Of a stretch of DNA of 64,000 bases, positions 59,335 to 64,000 are shown one piece after another. This DNA comes from Brevibacterium sp. CCUG 69071. Its GTDB lineage: Bacteria > Actinomycetota > Actinomycetes > Actinomycetales > Brevibacteriaceae. The stretch covers positions 102,100 through 166,099 of the forward strand of contig NZ_PGFV01000007.1 of the NCBI RefSeq assembly GCF_021023135.1, given 5' to 3'. How positions within the stretch are numbered: the stretch's first letter is position 1; the number at the start of each line of letters is the position of its first letter. Below the pieces are notes generated by a model that saw only the letters and a program-made list of their open reading frames with translations, did not search any database and was not told the origin of the DNA. A program made the position numbers and the translations under genes.

Positions 59335-60756
59335 ATGAACGTCAAAGCCGCATTGGCCGACGCCTCCACCGTGCCGTTCTGGCTCGACACCGACGAACGC
59401 CCGCAGCCGCTCCCGCCGCTGGGCCGCGACATCTCCGCCGACCTCCTCGTCGTCGGCGGCGGCTTCACCGGACTGTGGACCGCCCTGCAGGCCAAGGAAC
59501 GCGATCCCGACCGGCATGTCGTCCTGCTCGAGGCGAACTCGGTCGGATGGGCCGCCTCGGGGCGCAACGGCGGGTTCTGCGCCGCCAGCCTCACCCACGG
59601 CTACGACAACGGCGAAGCCCACCTGCCGAAGGAGAACGAGCGCCTGGCCGAGCTGGGACGAGAGAACCTCGATGAGATCGAAGCCGCTGTGGCCCGCTAC
59701 GGCATGGACGTCGAGTTCGAACGCACCGGTGAACTCGACGTCGCCACCGAGGACTACCAGGTCGCCGAGCTGCGAGATGCCCACGACCCGGAAGCGGGGT
59801 TCATCTTCTACAACCAGAAGGAGCTCGCCCAGGTCGTGAAGTCACCGACCTACAAGGGGGCTCTGTGGGATTCCCGCGAGGTCGCTATGGTCAACCCGGC
59901 GAAGCTGTGCTGGGAGCTGCTTCGCGTTATCCGCGAACTCGGCGTCGAGGTCTACGAAGGCACGAAGGTCACCGATGTCAGCGACCGGCGCTCCACGGTC
60001 CTGCTCACGACGAAGGTGACCGCCGAGACTCTGGACGACTGTCGGGCGGCGTCCTGCAGCACCATCACCGCCGACCGCGTGGCCCTGGCGACGAACGTGT
60101 TCCCCTCGCTGCTGAAGCGGGTCAGCCTGCACACGGTCCCCGTCTACGACTACGCGCTCATGACCGAACCCCTGACCGAGGCCCAGCTGGCCGCGATCGG
60201 CTGGGACGGACGGCAGGGAATCGGGGACTGCGCGAACCGCTTCCACTACTACCGGCTGAGCGCCGACAACCGGATCCTGTTCGGCGGCTGGGACGCCGTC
60301 TACCACTACGGCAGGCGAGTCTCGTGGAAGTACGACCAGCGGCCGGAGACCTTCGATACCCTCGCCGAGCATTTCTTCACCACCTTCCCGCAGCTCGAAG
60401 GTCTGAGGTTCAGCCACAAGTGGGGCGGGGCGATCGACACCTGCTCGCGCTTCTTCTCCTTCTTCACCACGGCCTACGGTCAGAAGGTAGCCATGGCGGC
60501 TGGGTTCACCGGCCTCGGCGTGGGTGCCTCACGATTCGCGGGCACGGTCATGCTCGATCTGCTCTCCGGTGAGGAGACCGAGCTGACCCGCCTGGAGATG
60601 GTGCGCAGGCTGCCGCTGCCGTTCCCGCCGGAGCCTGTGGCGTGGTTGGGCATCACCCTGACGACGAACGCGCTGATCAAGGCCGATGAGAACGAGGGCA
60701 AGCGCGGTCCGCTGCTCAAGGTCCTCGACGCCGTAGGCATGGGCTTCGACTCCTGA
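59335..60756 (+). CDS. FAD-dependent amine oxidoreductase (PuuB/DAO family)
   Basis: 473 residues of the D-amino-acid-oxidase (DAO) family. The FAD motif LLVVGGGFTGLWTALQAKE spans about 37-55, and GWAASGRNGGFCAA near 71-84 is a PuuB-like sequence. C-terminal motifs MAAGFTGLGVGASRFAG near 386-402 complete the flavin site. The ATG at 59335 gives a family-like N-terminus; upstream in-frame codons to 59287 are not. As the last gene of the polyamine-uptake operon it probably oxidises the imported amine (perhaps a gamma-glutamyl-amine) to an aldehyde with H2O2. Confidence 0.88.
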   Translation: MNVKAALADASTVPFWLDTDERPQPLPPLGRDISADLLVVGGGFTGLWTALQAKERDPDRHVVLLEANSVGWAASGRNGGFCAASLTHGYDNGEAHLPKENERLAELGRENLDEIEAAVARYGMDVEFERTGELDVATEDYQVAELRDAHDPEAGFIFYNQKELAQVVKSPTYKGALWDSREVAMVNPAKLCWELLRVIRELGVEVYEGTKVTDVSDRRSTVLLTTKVTAETLDDCRAASCSTITADRVALATNVFPSLLKRVSLHTVPVYDYALMTEPLTEAQLAAIGWDGRQGIGDCANRFHYYRLSADNRILFGGWDAVYHYGRRVSWKYDQRPETFDTLAEHFFTTFPQLEGLRFSHKWGGAIDTCSRFFSFFTTAYGQKVAMAAGFTGLGVGASRFAGTVMLDLLSGEETELTRLEMVRRLPLPFPPEPVAWLGITLTTNALIKADENEGKRGPLLKVLDAVGMGFDS

Positions 60757-60787
60757 GACGGTGACCGCTCGCGCCCGCGGCACTTGA

Positions 60788-60793
60788 TAGACT
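60788..60793 (+). promoter_or_regulatory. -10 element of the purSQ promoter
   Basis: TAGACT lies 53 nt before the purS ATG. The leader of about 47 nt contains a small CGGGA/TCCCG stem (60805-60819) and SD GAAGGAG. Confidence 0.5.
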
Positions 60794-60846
60794 CTCGGCG
60801 AGCGCGGGAGGACGTCCCGAGACTTTCATGAAGGAGCAGAACACGC

Positions 60847-61104
60847 ATGGCACGTGTCGTCGTTGAGGTGATGCCCAAGCCCGAGATCCTGGACCCTCAG
60901 GGCAAGGCGATCTCCGGTGGATTGACCCGACTCGGCTTCACCGGGTTCGGTGAGGTCCGGCAGGGCAAGCGATTCGAACTCGAGGTCGACGGCGAGGCCA
61001 CCGATGAAGTCCTCGCGCAGGCCCGTGAGGCCGCCGAGAAGCTCCTGTCGAATCCGGTGATCGAAAACGTCGTCGCCGTGCGCGTCGCCGAGGACGCCCG
61101 ATGA
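60847..61104 (+). CDS. purS: Phosphoribosylformylglycinamidine synthase subunit PurS
   Basis: 85 residues, the small bridging subunit of the PurLQS complex: [19 protein letters not shown] at the N-terminus and [13 protein letters not shown] in the centre. SD GAAGGAG precedes the ATG. Its stop overlaps the purQ start (ATGA), so both are coupled. PurS links the glutaminase and synthetase. Confidence 0.95.
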   Translation: MARVVVEVMPKPEILDPQGKAISGGLTRLGFTGFGEVRQGKRFELEVDGEATDEVLAQAREAAEKLLSNPVIENVVAVRVAEDAR

Positions 61105-61841
61105 CCGCAGTTGCCAACGATCCTTCCGTCGCCGAGGCGGGAGCCGAGTCCGGAGTCTCGATCGGCGTCGTCACGTTCCCCGGAACGCTCGATGACCGTG
61201 ATGCCGCACGCGCGGTCCGACTGGCCGGGGCGAAGCCGGTCAACCTGTGGCACGCCGATGCGACGCTGTCCGGTGTCGACGGGGTCATCCTGCCCGGCGG
61301 CTTCTCCTATGGGGACTACCTGCGCTGCGGGGCCATCGCCGGATTCGCACCGATCATGGAGGCCGTGGTCTCTGCGGCGAATGCCGGCATGCCGGTGCTC
61401 GGCATCTGCAATGGATTCCAGATCCTCTGCGAATCCCATCTGCTGCCCGGGGCGCTCATCCGCAACGACCACCAGCACTTCATCTGCCGCGACCAGGAGC
61501 TCGTCGTGGAGAACGCGAACACGGCCTGGACCGGTGATTACACCCAGGGCCAGACCATCCGGATCCCGCTGAAGAACGGTGAGGGCGGCTTCGTCGCCAC
61601 CGACGAGGTCCTCGACGAGCTCGAATCCACCGGACGAGTGGTCTTCCGCTACCAGGGACTCAACCCCAACGGGTCCCTGCGTAACATCGCGGGAATCACG
61701 AACGAGGCCGGAAACGTCGTCGGCCTCATGCCCCACCCCGAGCACGCCGTCGAGGCCGGTTTCGGCCCCGAGGACGGCGGCGGGATCGACGGCCAGGGGT
61801 TCTTCTCCTCGGCCGTGCGGACCCTCGTGAGCGGGAACTGA
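61101..61841 (+). CDS. purQ: Phosphoribosylformylglycinamidine synthase subunit PurQ (glutaminase)
   Basis: 246 residues, class I glutamine amidotransferase: [18 protein letters not shown] near 22-39, the nucleophile Cys103 in [10 protein letters not shown], and MPHPEHAVE near 211-219 giving the catalytic His/Glu. It supplies ammonia to PurL. An N-terminal extension of about 19 Ala/Glu-rich residues precedes the family start. The usual downstream purL is absent; a hairpin (62003) and a convergent gene follow. Confidence 0.95.
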   Translation: MTAVANDPSVAEAGAESGVSIGVVTFPGTLDDRDAARAVRLAGAKPVNLWHADATLSGVDGVILPGGFSYGDYLRCGAIAGFAPIMEAVVSAANAGMPVLGICNGFQILCESHLLPGALIRNDHQHFICRDQELVVENANTAWTGDYTQGQTIRIPLKNGEGGFVATDEVLDELESTGRVVFRYQGLNPNGSLRNIAGITNEAGNVVGLMPHPEHAVEAGFGPEDGGGIDGQGFFSSAVRTLVSGN

Positions 61842-62002
61842 CCGGCTCCAGCTGAGTCGGCCCACCGCAGATTGCGTCGCCCCAAGCGTTCTCGTCTGCC
61901 GGCGCGGTTTCTGTGGGGCATTGTCGATGATCGGATCGTTATCCTCGACTGCAGGGCACTTTCCTGCCCACCGGAATTGCGTCCGCGGCGCACACGGATC
62001 TT

Positions 62003-62037
62003 CCCCGGTTCCTTCCCAGATGTGCGAGGAACCGGGG
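62003..62037. terminator. Hairpin after purQ
   Basis: CCCCGGTTCCT (62003-62013) pairs perfectly with AGGAACCGGGG (62027-62037) around a 13-nt loop. It lies between the convergent purQ and surface-protein genes and may end both transcripts. Confidence 0.7.
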
Positions 62038-62109
62038 ACGATCGCTGCTCGGTCAGTGTTGGTTCGCGCCGTCGGGCCGGGACTGGTCACCAACCCGACG
62101 GGTCACCGG

Positions 62110-63777
62110 TCACCGCCCGAGCATCCCGCGGCGACGAGCCACAAGAATCGATAGCGCTCCGCCGATGACGAGCAGGGCACCGACTCCGAGTCCGGTGAGT
62201 TCGGCTCCGGTGCGCGGCATCGAGCCGGCGTTGTCGGAGTCACCGACGTCGCCCGCACCTCCGCCGGAGCCTCCTCCGGATCCTTCGACAGTGACGACGA
62301 ACTTTCCGTCCATACTCTGCTCCATGCACACGGCAGTCACCTCGTAGGTGCCGACGTAGGCCTCGGGCCGGTCTTCGAGGCCGTAGACCTGAACCCCAGC
62401 AACACCCTCCTCATTGGTCGTGGTCGTCTGGTCATAGAGCTTGTTCGAGGAGTCTTGGTCCCAGACCTGGAAGTTGACCTCCGCGTCCGCTGCGCACTCG
62501 GTGGCCGTGAGACTGACCCCCTTTTCACGGTTGGCGAAGTCCGCGCCGGAGATCTCGGTCGGGTCGATCGAGAGCTTCGGGTCGAGGACGCTGCCGTCGT
62601 CGGTGACCGTGAATGTGGTCTCTGCGCTCTTGTCGGCGCAGGAGGCCATGACGAGGAATTCGTCTGCCCATCCAGCCCCTCCATCGCCGTCCGGTGTGAA
62701 CTGCACGGATCCGGCCGCATCTTCACCTGCCTTCTGAGTCTCCTTCCAGATCTCGGTGTCGGGGTCGCGCTTGGTACTCACACGGAACGTCACGTCTGAA
62801 TCGACATGGCAGTTGACCAGAGTGATGTTGACACCATTGTTGAGGAAGTCCTGCAGCTTCTGAGTCTTCGGCGTGACAGTCAGATCCGCATCCGATTCGT
62901 CGCCGTCCTCGGTCACTGTGAAGGACGCATCGGCACTCTGGTCACCGCAAGTGGCGGTGGCGACGAAGTCACCGATCCAGCCGTCGGCTCCGGTTCCTGG
63001 GATGAAGGTCATGAAAGATGCGCCGTCCTCATCGGCCTTCTGCGTGTCCTCCCAGTAGAACTGGTCGGGGTCGTCGGCGGCGTGAATCTCGAACTTCACT
63101 TCTTGTCCGGGTTCACAGTTCGACATGGTCATGCCGACTCCGTTGTCGAGGAAAGTATCGATGCCCTGGCTCTCAGGGTCGACGCTGAGACCGACGTCGG
63201 AGTCATCATCGTCGGCGGTGATCTCCACGCTGTCGGTAAGTGTCTTCGACTCCTGACCCTCGCGGGCGACGGTCACGGTGACGTCGAGGACGGCGCCCTC
63301 CTTCAGCTCGGTGTTGCCGCGGAGCTCTCCCTTGAACGTTCCGTCGCTGTCGACGGTGTGTGCACCGCCTTCGCCCGGCTCGGCGGTCACGGTGTCCCCG
63401 GCCTTGAGACCGGTGACGGTGTACGGAATCGCCTTGGCCGCCTCGTCGACGGTCATCTCCGTCTTGTCGAGGGAGAGCGAGGCATCGATCGGCTCGGATT
63501 CCTCGGAGCCATTCTCGCTGCCTTCGGCTTCGTCGGCTTTATCATCCGGCGGGGTGGTCTCGTCGGAGTCCGCCGAGTCCTCCCCGTCCTTCGAGCCTGT
63601 GCTCGTGTCCTCGCCGGTGTTCTGATCCTCGCCGTCGGTCGCGTCCTCTCCCGGAGACGGCGATGCCTCCTGGGCCGCGAGCTCGGTCGTGCTGTCCGTT
63701 GTCTCTGCAGCTGCCGGGGCCACCCCGATCGTGGACGCCGTCAGGGCGACGGCAGCTGCCAGTGCCAGCCGTTTCAT
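62110..63777 (-). CDS. Surface-anchored protein with three Cys-paired repeats and sortase-type C-terminus
   Basis: 555 residues from the ATG at 63777 (SD GGAGGG). A signal peptide occupies about 1-24 (KRLALAAAVALTASTIGVAP, then AAA). Residues about 25-90 are acidic and low-complexity. An Ig-like module (about 90-180) is followed by three homologous repeats, each about 105 residues with two Cys (MSNC and ATCG; LVNC and MASC; ATEC and AVCM). The C-terminus has a Gly-rich spacer, MPRTGAEL (a sortase signal with Met in place of Leu), a hydrophobic helix and RRR. It should be wall-anchored or membrane-anchored outside the cell. Possible adhesion or binding role. Confidence 0.8.
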   Translation of the reverse strand: MKRLALAAAVALTASTIGVAPAAAETTDSTTELAAQEASPSPGEDATDGEDQNTGEDTSTGSKDGEDSADSDETTPPDDKADEAEGSENGSEESEPIDASLSLDKTEMTVDEAAKAIPYTVTGLKAGDTVTAEPGEGGAHTVDSDGTFKGELRGNTELKEGAVLDVTVTVAREGQESKTLTDSVEITADDDDSDVGLSVDPESQGIDTFLDNGVGMTMSNCEPGQEVKFEIHAADDPDQFYWEDTQKADEDGASFMTFIPGTGADGWIGDFVATATCGDQSADASFTVTEDGDESDADLTVTPKTQKLQDFLNNGVNITLVNCHVDSDVTFRVSTKRDPDTEIWKETQKAGEDAAGSVQFTPDGDGGAGWADEFLVMASCADKSAETTFTVTDDGSVLDPKLSIDPTEISGADFANREKGVSLTATECAADAEVNFQVWDQDSSNKLYDQTTTTNEEGVAGVQVYGLEDRPEAYVGTYEVTAVCMEQSMDGKFVVTVEGSGGGSGGGAGDVGDSDNAGSMPRTGAELTGLGVGALLVIGGALSILVARRRGMLGR

Positions 63778-63876
63778 GATGATCCCTCCAGAGTTCATTC
63801 TGGCTGCCGTATGTGGTTATGGCTGGGACCGTACGCATGTAGTCATACAGTCGGCGACTTTTGGTCGTTTAGTGGC

Positions 63877-63999
63877 TCATCGTAAACGAGAGTGTAGAAC
63901 CGGTCTGAAACCACCGGACTCGAGTAAGCACCTCGCGATGTAATGCGTGAGGTTGCGGAACCCGAGGGCTGATCCCCGAAGGTGTTCGAGCCTGCCATT
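63877..63999 (-). mobile_element. ISL3-like transposase gene, C-terminal fragment (continues past the window)
   Basis: Read on the minus strand from the window edge, one frame gives 40 residues before a TGA at 63877-63879: NGRLEHLRGSALGFRN then LTHY, ending RPVLHSRLR. NGRLExLRxxALGFRNLTxY is the typical C-terminal end of ISL3-family DDE transposases. The 5' part is outside the window. The element's end should be between 63778 and 63876, just upstream of the surface-protein gene; no inverted repeat could be confirmed from one end. Confidence 0.7.
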
Positions 64000-64000
64000 G

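Overview
The window is high-GC bacterial chromosome with densely packed genes, actinobacterial marker families (DUF3073, the SCP ortholog family, a PurF with the actinobacterial N-terminus) and TAnnnT promoters with many leaderless starts. The gene content, an Arthrobacter-type copper amine oxidase and an ISL3-like transposase end fit a soil or cheese-type actinobacterium of the Micrococcales, with Brevibacterium the best guess. The genus is inferred, not proven. No tRNA, rRNA, CRISPR array, prophage or replication origin was seen.

Layout. 0-8.2 kb: the end of an SDR gene, an amidohydrolase, and a minus-strand operon (glutaryl-CoA dehydrogenase, class III CoA-transferase, a second acyl-CoA dehydrogenase, MHS-type permease) divergent from a LysR regulator; this looks like a glutarate or related dicarboxylate catabolic unit. 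8.2-17 kb: an amine-utilisation island (aldehyde dehydrogenase, APC permease, AraC and TetR regulators, copper amine oxidase) plus a GMC oxidoreductase. 17-20 kb: an AceE-like thiamine diphosphate enzyme divergent from an Lrp/AsnC regulator with good operator candidates between them. 20-30 kb: aldo/keto reductase, Fpg/Nei glycosylase, Aquifex-type aconitase, catalase, a Ser/Gly-rich membrane protein, HutD-like protein and an MHS permease. 30-41 kb: VOC protein, TPP riboswitch with a TenA lacking the usual cysteine, ATP-grasp enzyme, P-loop kinase, CrtI-like oxidoreductase, a gene split by an in-frame TGA, AraC-GyrI regulator, EamA exporter with LysR partner, HTTM membrane protein and two uncharacterised genes.

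41-62 kb carries much of de novo purine synthesis in separate pieces: purM-purF on minus, a fused purD-purC on plus, and purS-purQ on plus; purL is not in the window. Between them lie a universal stress protein, an EamA transporter, an aldehyde dehydrogenase, an SCP-like protein, an asparaginase and a six-gene polyamine uptake/oxidation operon (amidohydrolase, potADBC-like, FAD amine oxidase). The right edge has a sortase-anchored-type surface protein and the 3' end of an ISL3-like transposase gene.

The most notable non-coding signals are: (1) four copies of a 58-78 bp intergenic palindrome with compensatory changes between arms, one a perfect 78-bp palindrome; (2) five copies of a GTCCCCGCGGGGAC palindrome within 2.4 kb, in both coding and intergenic DNA; (3) a repeated promoter geometry, TAnnnT followed by 6-7 nt and the start codon, pointing to many leaderless mRNAs, including a 33-bp divergent promoter pair for asparaginase and purDC; (4) a TPP riboswitch whose predicted transcription start coincides with its P1 helix.
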